Source: Gambelia wislizenii
Taxonomy: Eukaryota > Chordata > Lepidosauria > Squamata > Crotaphytidae
Direction: 5' to 3'
Assembly: GCA_030847615.1 (NCBI GenBank)
Contig: JAUMIR010000003.1
Location: 337,037,756 to 337,101,755, forward strand
DNA: 64,000 nucleotides
Notes under the pieces: model-generated
Told to the model about the DNA's origin: nothing
Database searches by the model: none
Seen by the model: only the letters and a program-made list of their open reading frames with translations
Part shown: positions 11,865 through 22,356 of the stretch, in pieces
Numbering within the stretch: the first letter of the stretch is position 1
Layout of the letters: each line of letters opens with the position of its first letter
Position numbers and translations under genes: made by a program

Positions 11865-13856
11865 CCTCAGAGACATCTTTTTACGAGAGATTTTAGCATA
11901 TCAATTACAAAACATTGCAAAGACTTAGAAAAACTTTTAAGGCTTGACTTTTTCCTATGGACAAGACCCCCCTCCTTTCCCCCTCCTTTTTTTTTTTTTT
12001 TGCACTTTAAAGGGAACAAAATGAAATTTTGTTAACCGAGTGAGACCGTAGTATTTTTTTCAGACAAATGCTAAAACAGTAAACAGAAAGTTTTGGTTGT
12101 CTGCGCTTGTGAATGCTAGTGTCCTGATTTTCATATGTGTGTTTTTTTCATAGCTTTTATCTGTCAGTTAGTTATGAGATTATGCAGGGGAAAGTTAACA
12201 AAAAAGGTTATAGCCTAAGCGTTACACAATATTGTTCGCTAGTTAAATAAGTTCCCAGCCTCCTTGAATGTAGTGCTGAATTTTTTATTCTTCTGCTTTT
12301 GTCTCTCATTTAGAGGGCTTGTCAGTGTGATCCAGCTAACATACTGAAGATCACTTTGTGCTCCAGTCATGTAGTTATGGCTGTTTGCTGGGATACTGCT
12401 AATCATGTATAGTGTGAAGGGGAGACTCATGTTTCTAAACATGCCATGTATACCTGTGGCCCATCATGGGTTTTTGCTTTTTTTTGTTCCCCAAAGCGAA
12501 TATTTTCCCTTCTGCTTTTTCACCTGTTACTGCAGCAAGCACCAGAGTTGGGGCAGCATACTGAGTATCAAGTGTGAAGCAGACAGTAAAGGAGATCCTG
12601 ATCCATCGCATCCTTGAGGCTGGGGATCTGAAGTCTAATTTTTGCTCTTGCTTCTATTTTACACTAGTGTAAATCCACTGTTTACTCTCTATGACTGTAA
12701 GCAAGGTCTTTATTGAAGTATTGCAACCAAGCAAAGGCCACACACACTACAGACGTTAGAGTGCATTAATCTCCCAGCAGAGTTAAAACAAACGGATATA
12801 TATCTTGCACTGTTTCATCCAGCTGTCCATGTTTTTAGACCACTGTGGTGGGAAATCTTTGACCCTCCAGAGTTTTTGGACTTCAGCTCCCAGAAGCCAC
12901 ACTCATGGTCAGTGGTAAGGGATTTATGGGAATTGTAGTCAAAACACTTGGCAGATAGAAGGGTCCCACATCCATTTTAGACTAACCTTTTTCTGATTTA
13001 TGTTTTTTAAAAGTTAGTTGCACCTTTGTTGCAATATAGGATATTGAAGTAGAGTCCAGTGAAATTGACTTACAGAGCTGTCTGTCCTTGAAATCCAGGA
13101 ATACACTCTCAACCAACTCCTTATATTTTTGGTGCTTTCTAGGCATTCCACCTTCTGTTTTTTAGCAATTTCTTCGAATATGAGAGGTTGATGCTAATTT
13201 CTGTATATCTTTCCATTAACCAGGGGACACAAGAATTCAGAAAAACAATAACATTCTTTAGGCCTGTTCAGACATCTCAAAGTGATCCTCTGTGTATATA
13301 GGTATGATGGGGTTAGTTTTCCAAGTTCTTTCTCTATGGAGAAGGACATATGAGCAAAAAGCCCTGCTGTTGAATTTGGTTCTAGAAAAATTACATGGCA
13401 GTCTTAGCACTTGGAACTAGTTATGCCTGATGTTACATTAATCAGACTGCTGCACTTTTGACAAGGAATTATTTAAAATGATCCATAGGCATTCCCAAGC
13501 TGCCTTTACATTCATGGGCTACTTGCTTAAAATAATTTGTTCCTCAGGAAAGCTATCCTTTCAGACACTGTCAGGTGGAAGATTTTTTGAATGTCAAGCA
13601 TGCTGATCTTGCACTTCTGATATGGCAAACTACATGGAGAGTGTGCCGATCCATTTAACTGATCTTTGCTTTTCTTACTACACCTCATAGGGACCAAGGA
13701 TAGACAAAGAGTAGCCAACAGGATACATGTGGCCCCCAAGGTCTTTTTGTGGCCCCATGAGGTTTCTTAATACCTGTCACCAGAAAACAAATATCTGGCA
13801 AAAGGTTTCATTCCTGCCTCCCCCCACCCCGAAGCTTCCAGGAGGGGCAGTTTTGT

Positions 13857-13862
13857 AATAAA
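13857..13862 (+). terminator. Candidate poly(A) signal AATAAA
   Basis: First canonical AATAAA downstream of the KATNAL1 stop. Context TTTTGTAATAAAACAGGG. No expression evidence. Confidence 0.3.
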
Positions 13863-14537
13863 ACAGGGCACATGGCCCCAATTCTCCCCCGCCCCAGGAA
13901 ACTAGAGGTGGATCTCCAGCCACTTTCACTTTTTTCTTTTCTTTTCATTGCTTTTTCAGTTTTTAAGATTGGGTACAGCCCCTAGTGGATCCTGGCTATG
14001 TAGTAGAAAACCCTTCAAAGTTGCCCCCTCTGATACAGGTCAAGACTTAGAATAATCTGTTTGGTGGAATAGTCCAAAAATGTGACTGATTAAAATCTTA
14101 CATTGGCTGGTGCTTCTTCTTGAACTTAACTTTTCCCCAGTGCTAAATCTGTTACATGGGCAAAGCTTCTTTCTAGGCACAGCCTTAGTTTAATTTCAAC
14201 CAAGATTGCCAAGCTACTGAGGCTCAGTAAACACTTGCTTTACACGGCTTCATCTGTCATTACTTATTCATTGTCACAAGCAACATTATGTTTGCTGGCC
14301 AGGTCCAGAGAGCTGCAAATGTGACTTGGTTTTATAGGAAAGAGTGAGATCCATACTTATGTGACAGACTCCTACTGTACAGAATATGGCCAGCTATGTG
14401 TTTGCAACACTCATCTTCAGATTCTTTAATTAGTTGTTTGTTGTTTATGAAGGTATCATACTAAATACTGTGAATGGCAGACTGTGTTCGTGTCCAACAA
14501 AAGGCAGCTCTATTGTTAATACAGTAGAAGGAATCAT

Positions 14538-14543
14538 AATAAA
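14538..14543 (+). terminator. Candidate poly(A) signal AATAAA
   Basis: Second candidate, context ATCATAATAAATATC, followed about 25 bases later by TGTTCTTTCC, a T-rich element. Slightly better context than 13857. Confidence 0.35.
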
Positions 14544-15148
14544 TATCTTAATGATGACTCATGTTCTTTCCTATAGTGGTGTTTTGTTCTGCTACAACTC
14601 ATGGGATTCATTTGTTCTGCTGTTGCTGAGTAGGCTGTGCTACTCTGGATGCATAAGAACAGCTCAGCTTTTCAGTTTTGACTGCTTTATCTCTGCTAGT
14701 TCCTCTCACTGTGGCCCTTTGTGAAAGTGGCATCGACCCTGGCATTACAGTTCTCAAGCACAAGAAAAATGTGAAACTGACTTAGGAATCACTCCTGATT
14801 TTGTTTAAGAAGCTGTGTGATTCATGGCAGCAGCATTTTCTGTGCTTGGAAACAGCAAAAACTACACATTAAAACACCAAATGCTTTTTAATCTTGTTGA
14901 TCAAAATCTTAGTGATGATTCTAGTATGAATTTATGCCCATAACGCCTTGAGCATGCAATGGAAACTCATAAAGAAACTCTTGGCTCACCTATAATTTTT
15001 CTCTTGTTTTCAATATGATCTGAGAGACTGGAAATGTACGGTACTAGAGTCACTGCTGGTATTGAAAGAATGGTTTGCGAACCATTGAAGTGGACACTGA
15101 CAATCATTTAACATTAAATGACAAGAATTCTCTCTGTTTTATGAATGT

Positions 15149-15275
15149 ACAGGGCTAGATCTAGATTTAGTCACACTTAAGAGCTGAGCCAATGAAAGTA
15201 AGAAGAATTTTAGTTATGACTAGTCTCTGTCTTATTGATTTCAGTGGGTCTGCTTGAATTATGAATTTGCCATGT
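15149..15275. mobile_element. Palindromic MITE remnant
   Basis: TAGATCTAGATTTAGTCACA at the left and TGAATTATGAATTTGCCATG at the right, with GCCAATGAAAGTAAG opposed to CTTATTGATTTCAGTGGGTC. Similar old pieces occur at 5302-5350, 7935-8000 and 8110-8185. Confidence 0.55.
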
Positions 15276-15286
15276 CCAGTTTCTAA

Positions 15287-15637
15287 GGCCTAAATCTAAT
15301 GGCTAGTCCCAGTACAGTACAACCCCCGCATCCGCAGGGGATATGTTCCTAGACTTACCACAGATAGCAAAAATCATGGGAAGTAGTGAACCTTATATTT
15401 ATGGTGGAAGTTGACCGTAGAATTATGCTGGAGGACCTAGAAAATGTCTAGAGAACATTTTTTTTCCAGATGTGGGTAAGTGAAACCACAGGTACCGGTA
15501 CCATGAATACGGGGGCTGTACTGTAATTGCAACCAGAGTAGATTGCTGATGTATCATTCAGCCTTTGATTCAAACAAATGTGCTCACATTCATTCAATCA
15601 GCCTGCTGTAATTGGGACTAGCAACTAAATTTGGACC
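15287..15637. mobile_element. GGCCTAAATC MITE, interrupted by a Tigger-like element
   Basis: Left part GGCCTAAATCTAATGGCTAG (15287-15312), right part TAATTGCAACCAGAGTAGAT through ATTTGGACC (15526-15637). Matches the intact copy at 10270-10398. The insertion between them is at 15315-15523. Confidence 0.8.
15315..15523. mobile_element. Tigger-like MITE with TA duplication
   Basis: Starts CAGTACAACCCCCGCATCCG and ends ATACGGGGGCTGTACTG, with TA at 15313-15314 and 15524-15525. The interior GGAGGACCTAGAAAATG block is shared with 3017-3333 and 27186-27390. Insertion target is the older MITE. Confidence 0.92.
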
Positions 15638-15809
15638 TGAAACTGTTATGCAGGGCTATAGGACATGAGGTCCTTGAGATGTTATTGGGTAACCATCTGC
15701 AGCATTCATCACCAGTGGCTATGCTGGCAAGGGCTTGCTGAGAGTTGTAGTCCAACAACATCTGGAGGAGCATACTTTGCCCACTTGTGCTGTAATGTAT
15801 CATTTGTTA

Positions 15810-15907
15810 ACTGGTTGGTATTGGTATTTTATGTTTTTGTGAGCCTCCTTTGGTCCCATTTTGGGAGAAAGATGGCATATAAAATAAATAAACAAAATAA
15901 ATATTTA
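15810..15907 (+). mobile_element. SINE/LINE tail fragment
   Basis: TTTGTGAGCCTCCTTTGGTC then GGGAGAAAGATGGCATATAA and an AAATAAATAAACAAAATAAA tail. Typical sense-strand end of squamate SINEs. Just upstream, 15695-15785 holds an 'AGAGTTGTAGTCCAACAACA' repeat fragment. Confidence 0.7.
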
Positions 15908-16363
15908 ATCACTCCTATAGCCCTTTTAGTATTTAGAGGGGTTCAATCCTTCTCGTACCTTTTCATGTACCCTCTCAAAAACTGTAGAGGTGAGGAACAA
16001 CAACATGACACAAGCTACTCAATGTGCTGAGCCAAGTCAGTATTCAACAGAATGCTGCTGTAGATCAAGGATGGGCAATTGTAGACCTCCAGATGTTTTT
16101 CTCCTACAGCTCCCATAAGCCTGGTCCAGCATAACCAATCATGAGTGATTATAGAAACTAGTCTAAATGCTTCTGGAGGGCTATTAATCAAAACTTATGA
16201 AACAGGAATGTTGGGGCTGAAAGGAGTACAATCCAGGAAAGCTGTTGTCAGAACTAATTCTTTTACTTAAACAACAACAACACTTTAGAACAGCTTTGAA
16301 AAGTTATCATTTTTATGGAGCAGTGATAATTGAGTACCCAGCTTGTGAGGGCAATTAGTTAAC

Positions 16364-16500
16364 ACATTGTAAACTACTTAGAGAGTGCCTAGCACTATAA
16401 AAGCTGTGTAGATGCATAAGTGCTATTACTAAACAATTTGTAAGCCATTCTGAGAGCCTTTGCGGCTGAAGAGTGGGGTATAAATACTCAAATAAATAAA
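16364..16500 (+). mobile_element. SINE fragment
   Basis: TTGTAAACTACTTAGAGAGT and TTGTAAGCCATTCTGAGAGC, then GGGGTATAAATACTC and an AAATAAATAAAA tail. It seems to contain two tails in tandem. Confidence 0.65.
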
Positions 16501-18340
16501 ACGTTAAAAAATTGTGAAAGGAGGTATTCATTTCCCTGAACCATCCTCGCCTGCTGTTTGTTCCACAGCAGGAAGAATGAAACAAAGGAACAAATATCAG
16601 TGTTGTGTCTCTGCCCCTCTGCTTGCTATGGTGTTGATAGCAGCTTCAGGGGTGATTTCAACTGGAAAAATAGAGGCTAGCCTGCTGCCTGAGTCCCTGT
16701 TCCAATCAAAATTTTGGAGTCCCTCTTCACCCTGCCAACTCCTTTTTTAAAAATAGAAGGAAACAATCACAGACTTCCTGCGTTGTGTCTTATTTCAACC
16801 CACAATGCATGAATCATAAGTACTATTAGAGGAAGTCAAAAAAAATGGGTTACGATTGTAGCTTATGTAAGTGAGTAGACCAAAGTGCATTCTTTGCAAT
16901 ACCTACTTGTCTAGAAATTACATTTATGTCTTCTCATCACAAATGTTCTTGCTCATTCTTACAGGCCCAATGAAGATTTAGCATTTTGCTAATTGTGGGT
17001 AAGCTGGTGTATTTTTCAACGTATTTTCTAATAGAGAAGATGGCATGTAAGGTCTTAGAGAAGGGGAGGTCATTGTGATGATGAAGATGAGAAGAAATAA
17101 TTGTATGCCAAATGGTCTGGGTATGTAATAGAAACCATAGCAACCCCAAGAAAGGCTTATTAATATAACACATACAAGCTAAGTGAATTGCGCAAAGGAC
17201 TTCCTGGCAGACAGGATCCAGGCTATGCTAGTTAGGACTGATCCAAGCAAAGAAGGCGATCATGTACCTGTTGATACCAGTCAGGAGTATGGGCTGCTAT
17301 GGGAACATAAAGGTCAAAGTGAGTAAACTGTGAGTATCAAGTGATTATCTGGGTGAGTAAACTGTGTCCCACATTGGGAGAAAACAGCAGTGCTATTTTA
17401 TTATTTTTAAAGTGCTATGCTATTTAAAAAAATAACTAGAGGATTGCAAAAAGGGGCTTGGAAGATACATACTGTACACCAGCTGCACTTAGCTCATCTT
17501 TGAGCTACCCAAATGACAATACATGGATGGGTTTGTATATGTGAAAAGTACCTTTATCTCAATGTTCAGAAATGGAGCGGGGGGAGTCGGGGTGAGCTTG
17601 TTTGGAGGGACACTTGCCCTGCTGCCTCCTCTCTGGAGCCATCCCTGAGTAAAAGGAAGGGAAAATACACCAGTGCTACCCAAAGTGGTGGTCCATGGAC
17701 TGATGGTGGTCCATAAGCCATCAGCATATGGCCTTTAGAGTTTCCAGAAAAGAAAGAAACACTGGTAGCCAATAGGCAGAAACATGGTAATGATCCCTGA
17801 CACACTGGGAAAAAGTAACCACTGCCCCCCTCCCCGTCAGATAGCTTAAGAAGCACTGAAATTGATGACTATTGTTGATTAAAATTGGAACCTTGCACTG
17901 CAGGACAATTAAGAACAGTGAGCATGTATACAGCTTAGGAAGCTACATAAGATGTTGGACTACTGCTCATCTAGCTTTGCATAGTTTACTCAAGGGGTTC
18001 CCTGCCTTTGTTCCTCTGTGTATTATGGAATTCAAGTCCCAGAAGCTCTAGCCAGGATGCCTAATGGGAAGGGATTATGTGTGCTGTAGTCCAAAACATC
18101 TGTGAAGGGCCAAATGTTCTCCACTCCTGGTGTACTCAGAGTGGCAGTGGTTATTCAAGGTCTCAGTCAGCAGCCTTTCCTGTCATCTACTACAGAGGAG
18201 GGCAAAGTTCATCCCCCTCCCTGGTGGTGGTAAGACAACAGCTCCCATCAGCTTTAGCTGGCATAGCCAATGGTGAGAAATGCTGGGAATTGCAATCCAG
18301 TAGCATCTAGAGGGCCACACTTTGCCCATTCTTGATCCAT
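16500..18340. other. Region with no gene; scattered old repeats
   Basis: I see no coding exon or intact element. Pieces of the 'TCCCAGAAGCTCTAGCCAGG ... GTAGTCCAAAACATCTG' repeat lie at 18025-18105, and 'CAACAGCTCCCATCAG ... GAGGGCCACACTTTGCCCA' at 18190-18330. Confidence 0.6.
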
Positions 18341-18341
18341 A

Positions 18342-18560
18342 ACATGTTGTGTACCTTCAAGTCATTTATGATTTATGGTGACCCTAAGGCCATGGGGTTT
18401 TCTTGGCAAAATTTGTTCCGAGGGGATTTGCAATTGCCTTCCTCTGAGAGTGTGAGTTGCCCAAGGTCAGCCAGTGCATTTTTGTGGCTAAGCAGGGATT
18501 CAAACCCTGGTCTCCAGAGTCACCATCTGATGCTTAAACCTCTATGCCACGCTGTCTCCC
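18342..18560 (+). mobile_element. Squamate SINE, near full length (copy 1)
   Basis: ATGTTGTGTACCTTCAAGTC, TTATGGTGACCCTAAGGCCA, GGGGTTTTCTTGGCAAAATT, then GCCCAAGGTCAGCCAGTGCA, GCAGGGATTCAAACCCTGG, CTATGCCACGCTGTCTCCC. The central block resembles MIR/CORE-type SINEs. Same family at 48812-49033 and, partial, 58983-59060. Confidence 0.8.
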
Positions 18561-19280
18561 ATCATATACCGTATCATAGAGCAATATGGTCCCTCCCCAT
18601 TCTTTATCTCAAAATGTGTCTCCAGCTATGGCAGTGACACAAATGACACGTACGCAGAAAAATTCCCATGTTCTGTTAAAGCTTTGTTTTCTATTAGGTT
18701 TTTTAAAAAAAGTCTGAATTCCCTTTCACCTAAAATGGTTTCCAAAGCAGTGTATAAGATATTAATGTGTTTGAAACGACAAAAAATAAGCAATAAAAAT
18801 AAACAATACCAGCAATAAAGGTTGAGAGTCCACAAGCAATACCACAATGGACCAGTGCAAGCATTATAGTCAATTAAAATGCTTGGGCAAATAAAACTGC
18901 CTTGTGCTAGGGCCAAAAAGATTGTATTTACATATGGAGAGTACTCCAGTATCAAGGCACCACTACAGAAAAGGCCTTGTTCTTCGTATGTATGCAGTGT
19001 GCTTCAGAGATTATTAAGTAGATTTCAGGTTTGCACACTCTACACCCCAACCCCTCAAGGATCCAAGATTTAACTCTAAGGTCTACCAGCTCATACAAAA
19101 AGCCACACATGCAGAAATAAAGAATTCTGAGCCCCAAAACTTGTTCAGAGTATAAGAATGGAAGATATTCCTTCCACGCAAAATTAATTGGTGTTGTGAA
19201 GTTGAAGGCTTTCATGGCTGGCATCTGTAGATTTTCCTTGGTTTTTTTCCAGACTGTGAGGCCGCGTACTGGAAGAGTTT

Positions 19281-19325
19281 ACTTCTGACGTTTCACCTGC
19301 ATCTGTGGCTGGCACCTTCAGAGAA
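19281..19325 (-). ncRNA. Hammerhead-ribozyme-like motif in Penelope terminal repeat
   Basis: On the minus strand: CTGAAGG (19321-19315), a helix II candidate GCCAGC...GCAGGT, then GAAAC-GTC (19294-19287). Penelope-like elements are known to carry minimal hammerhead ribozymes with very short helix III in their terminal repeats. The canonical box would be CUGANGA; here the last base is G, and helix II has one A-A mismatch and a G-U pair, so this copy is probably inactive. Confidence 0.6.
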
Positions 19326-19444
19326 TAGTTGGGTAGGCGTGTGTGTGGAGTTTATATAATGTGAACCCCTGTTGGGGAATATATGTAAATTCGTGTATTT
19401 GAATTGTTAGTTTCTGGGTGTAGAAATGCCAGAAGGATTAGTGT

Positions 19445-20182
19445 CTGTTTGGCTAATGGTTGGTTGATGGCTCATTCATTATCTGCTGGAAATCCCCCTG
19501 TCCCTGGATGGAATTCTTTTGTAAGTGTTGAGTTTTGATTCTATTGTTTTTCAAAACTGGAAGCCAGATTTTGTTTACTTTTAGGGTTTCTTCTTTCCTG
19601 TTGAAGTTGTCCAGGTGTTTGTGGATTTGAATAGCTTCACTGTGCCTTCTGACATGATAGTTGTTGGTCTGGTCCAGAATTTCTGTGTTTTTAAATAACA
19701 TTTTGTATCCAGGTTGGTTTATAACATGTTCTGCTACTGCTGATTTTTCTGGCTGGCCCAGTCTGCAGTGTCTCTCATTTTCCTTGATTCATGTTTGTAC
19801 ACTGCGTTTAGTGGTCCCTATGTAAACTTGTCCACAGCTGCATGGTATGCGGTAAACTCCTGCAACTGTGAGAGGTTCTCTTTTGTCCTTCGCTGAGCAT
19901 AGCATTTCTTGGATTTTCTTGGTTGGTCTGTAGATCGTTTGGAGGTTGTGTTTCCTCATCAGTTTCCCTATTCTGTCTGTGACTCCTTTGATGATACATG
20001 GTAACAAATACCTTCCCTTTGGATGGCTGTTTTTCTTCTTCATTCCTATGGTTTTTTCTGGGTCTGGCTGCTCTTGTGATGTCTGATCTGGAGTAACCAT
20101 TAGCCTGTAGGGCCCAGTTTAGGTGCCCGAGTTCATCCTCCAGGTAGAAGGGTTCACAGATCCTTTTTGCACGGTCTACCAA
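19445..20182 (-). pseudogene. Penelope GIY-YIG endonuclease domain and C-terminus
   Basis: Reads KTLVDRAKRICEPFYLEDEL in one frame, then CIIKGVTDRIGKLMRKHNL, IYRPTKKIQEMLCSAKDKRE and GVYRIPCSCGQVYIGTTKRS in another, then KMLFKNTEILDQTNNYHVRR and IQIHKHLDNFNRKEE after a further break near 19790. G-V-Y...Q-V-Y-I-G is the GIY-YIG core and IPCSCG the upstream Cys pair typical of Penelope. The H-x-R-x-x-E-A-I-Q block near 19640 carries the conserved metal-binding Glu. Confidence 0.9.
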
Positions 20183-20186
20183 TGTT

Positions 20187-20460
20187 TTAATTGTGCTTCT
20201 TTTTTTGTCCTGGGCGATGATTGGAGTTCTTGTGTAGGTACCTGTCCGTGTGGGGAGGTTTTCTGTATACCTTGTGGCCTATCCATTGGTTTGGTTTGCG
20301 GATGACTAGGACATTCAAGAATGGCAGTGTTCCTTCCTTCTCTTTTTCCATCATGAATTGGATATTTCTGTGGATGCTGTTCAGATGGTTCAGGAATGAG
20401 ACCAAATCTTCTTGGTGGTTCCAAATGGTGAAAGTGTCATCCACATATCGGAACCATGTT
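20187..20460 (-). pseudogene. Penelope RT, YVDD catalytic block and thumb part
   Basis: In the frame shifted from the upstream part: WFRYVDDTFTIWNHQED, FLNHLNSIHRNIQFMMEKE, LPFLNVLVIRKPNQWIG, YRKPPHTDRYLHKNSNHRP. Y-V-D-D holds the two catalytic aspartates of RT motif C; YLHKNSNH is the conserved Penelope thumb block. It ends in another frameshift near 20190. Confidence 0.92.
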
Positions 20461-21861
20461 GTGGGCTTTTGGGGGCTGTTTCCAGGGCTTGCTTTTCAAA
20501 ATGTTCCATGTAAAAGTTTGCTATCATGGGGCTCAGGGGGCTGCCCATGGCTACCCCATCTATCTGTTTGTAGAATTTGTTATCCCACTGGAAGTAGCTT
20601 GTGGTGAGGCAATGTTTGAACAAGGCTGTGATGTCTTCAGGAAATATTTGTTGGATGAGTGCCATGGTGTTCATTATGGGGACTTTGGTGAACAAGGAGA
20701 CAATATCAAAACTGATCAGTCTGGTTCCAGGTTTCAATTTGAGTTTGTTGATTTTTTCTATGAAGTGAGCTGAGTCTTTGATGTAGTGAGGGGTTTGTCC
20801 TATGTGGGTTTGTAATTGTGTGGCCAGAAATTTGGTCAAGTCATACATGGGGCATCCAATGGTGCTCACTATGGGTCGGAGTGGAATGGAATACTTGTGG
20901 ATCTTGGGAAGTCCATATAGTCTTTGTGGGAGAGCCTCTGATCTGCATAGATTCTGGTGTATGATTGGCTGAATTGATGAGTTCTTGATCAAGGCATTTG
21001 TTTTTCTGGTGATTTTGTTGGTCAGGTCTTGCTTGAGTTTTCTGTATGTTGCAGGGTCCAAGAGTTCCCTTATTTTTTGTCTGTATTTTTCTGTTTCCAT
21101 GATTACTGTGGCATTGCCTTTGTCTGCTGGGAGAATAATGATTTCTGGGTCTGCATTGAGATCCTTGATGGCTTTTCTTTCTTTTCTGGTTATGTTGCTG
21201 GGTGGTGGTTTTGCCTTCCTCAGGATCCTAGCTGTTTCTCCTCTTATCTCTTCTGCCTCTTCCACTGGGAGATAGTAGAGGGCAGATTCAACATGGGTGA
21301 TAATGTCTTCAAGTGGGATTCTGGTGGTGGTAACTGACAAATTGCCTCCTTTGGCCAGGATGGATGTTTCTTCTTTTGACAGTTGCTGTTCTGTTAGGTT
21401 GATAATAGCCCGTGCTGTGTCCAACTGGGGTTTCTCTTGGTGTTTGTGGCATTTGTCAAATTTTTGTTTCTGCCTTTCTGTGTGAATCACCATATCTTTT
21501 TCCGTTTTTCTGTAGGTGATGTTGTCAATTTTGTCCCAGTCTTGGTTGTTCATTTTTTGACTGATGCTGAGGTGGAGTGATAATAGCTCCTTATCTGTGT
21601 TGGCCAGGTTTTTGCGAGTGGTGTTCTCTCTCCTAACAGTGCTTTTTCCATTCTGTTGTAGATCCTGTTGGCCTGTGCAGATTTTAATGTCCTTTTTACT
21701 GTGAGAAAGTGTGGTATGGTTTCTGTGTCTCTGTACCTATCTCCGGGTGTCTTGGGACAATTTCTCCCTGTAGAGATGTCCAATGTGAAGTCGAAGGCTT
21801 TCACGGCCAGCATCCATAGATTTTCCTTGGGTTTTTTTTCCAGCCAATTGGTGTTCTCCAC
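20390..21861 (-). pseudogene. Penelope RT, N-terminal and fingers/palm part (frameshifted)
   Basis: Two joined open stretches (21861-21550 and 21553-20390). The second shows ADKGNATVIM, YGLPKIHK, RPIVSTIG, SFDIVSLFTKVP and GVAMGSPLSPMIANFYMEHF, the A, B' and B blocks of Penelope-like RTs. After ALETAPKSP the frame breaks; the catalytic YVDD lies in the next frame near 20450-20440. Penelope RTs act with GIY-YIG nicking at target DNA. This copy cannot make an active protein. Confidence 0.92.
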
Positions 21862-21889
21862 AAACCTTTATCACTTCAACAGCATGATA

Positions 21890-22352
21890 CAGGTCCCCAC
21901 CCCTCCATTTACACAGGATTGGTACCCACAGTGTCACTTACCCATTTTTTGGGGAAAATATCTCTCTAGGCATCTGGAGGACCATAGAGTTGCTCTGGAA
22001 GTGGTCTCTCTAGGCATCAGGAGGTCCTCCAGCATGAGGTCTTTAAACAGAGGCTGGATGGCCATCTGTCGGGGATGCTTTGATCGTGATTTCCTGCATG
22101 GCAGGGGGTTGGACTGGATGGCCCTCGTGGTCTCTTCCAACTCTGCAATTCTATGATTCTATGATTCTATGACTGGTGCAAGTTGATTATAGAGTTTCCT
22201 CAGATGCCTAGAGAGGCATCCTCCCTAGGCATTTTCTAGGTCCTCCAGTGCGATTCTATGGTATTCTATGGCAGTTTGCTATTCTATGTGGTTTTGGATA
22301 TCCGATGTAAGTCCAAGAATGTATTCCCCCATGGATGGGGGGGCACGACCTG
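21890..22352. mobile_element. Tigger-like palindromic MITE, interrupted by CR1
   Basis: Starts CAGGTCCCCACCCCTCC after TA and ends GGGGGGGCACGACCTG before TA. Interior GGAGGACCATAGAGTTG / CTAGGTCCTCCAGTGCG blocks are inverted. A CR1 3' end sits at about 22023-22172. Confidence 0.8.
22023..22172 (+). mobile_element. CR1 3' end with ATTCTATG tail
   Basis: GGCTGGATGGCCATCTGTCG, GGGTTGGACTGGATGGCCCT, CAACTCTGCA, then three ATTCTATG units (22149-22172). The octamer repeat is the CR1 3' signature. Severely 5' truncated, inserted in the Tigger-like element. Confidence 0.92.
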
Positions 22353-22356
22353 TACC

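Larger units (their letters stand above)
11865..14545 (+). other. KATNAL1: KATNAL1 3' untranslated region (extent inferred)
   Basis: No acceptor or further KATNAL1 coding follows the stop. AATAAA hexamers occur at 13857-13862 and 14538-14543; either could end the transcript, and I cannot tell which is used. The mammalian gene has a multi-kilobase 3' UTR, which makes a long UTR plausible. It holds an old 'GGACTTCAGCTCCCAGAAG'-type repeat (12845-12975), poly(T) at 11985 and a G/C-tract near 13825. Confidence 0.55.
19196..21845 (-). mobile_element. Penelope-like retroelement, decayed, with direct terminal repeats
   Basis: Minus strand carries in order an N-terminal domain, Penelope-type RT and a GIY-YIG endonuclease. 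The motif GAAGGCTTTCATGGC near 19200 and GAAGGCTTTCACGGC near 21790, each followed by ATAGATTTTCCTTGG or TGTAGATTTTCCTTGG, form same-direction terminal repeats of which the 21780-21845 copy is truncated. The element is broken by at least three frameshifts. A Tigger-like element follows at 21890. No flanking target duplication was identified. Confidence 0.92.
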
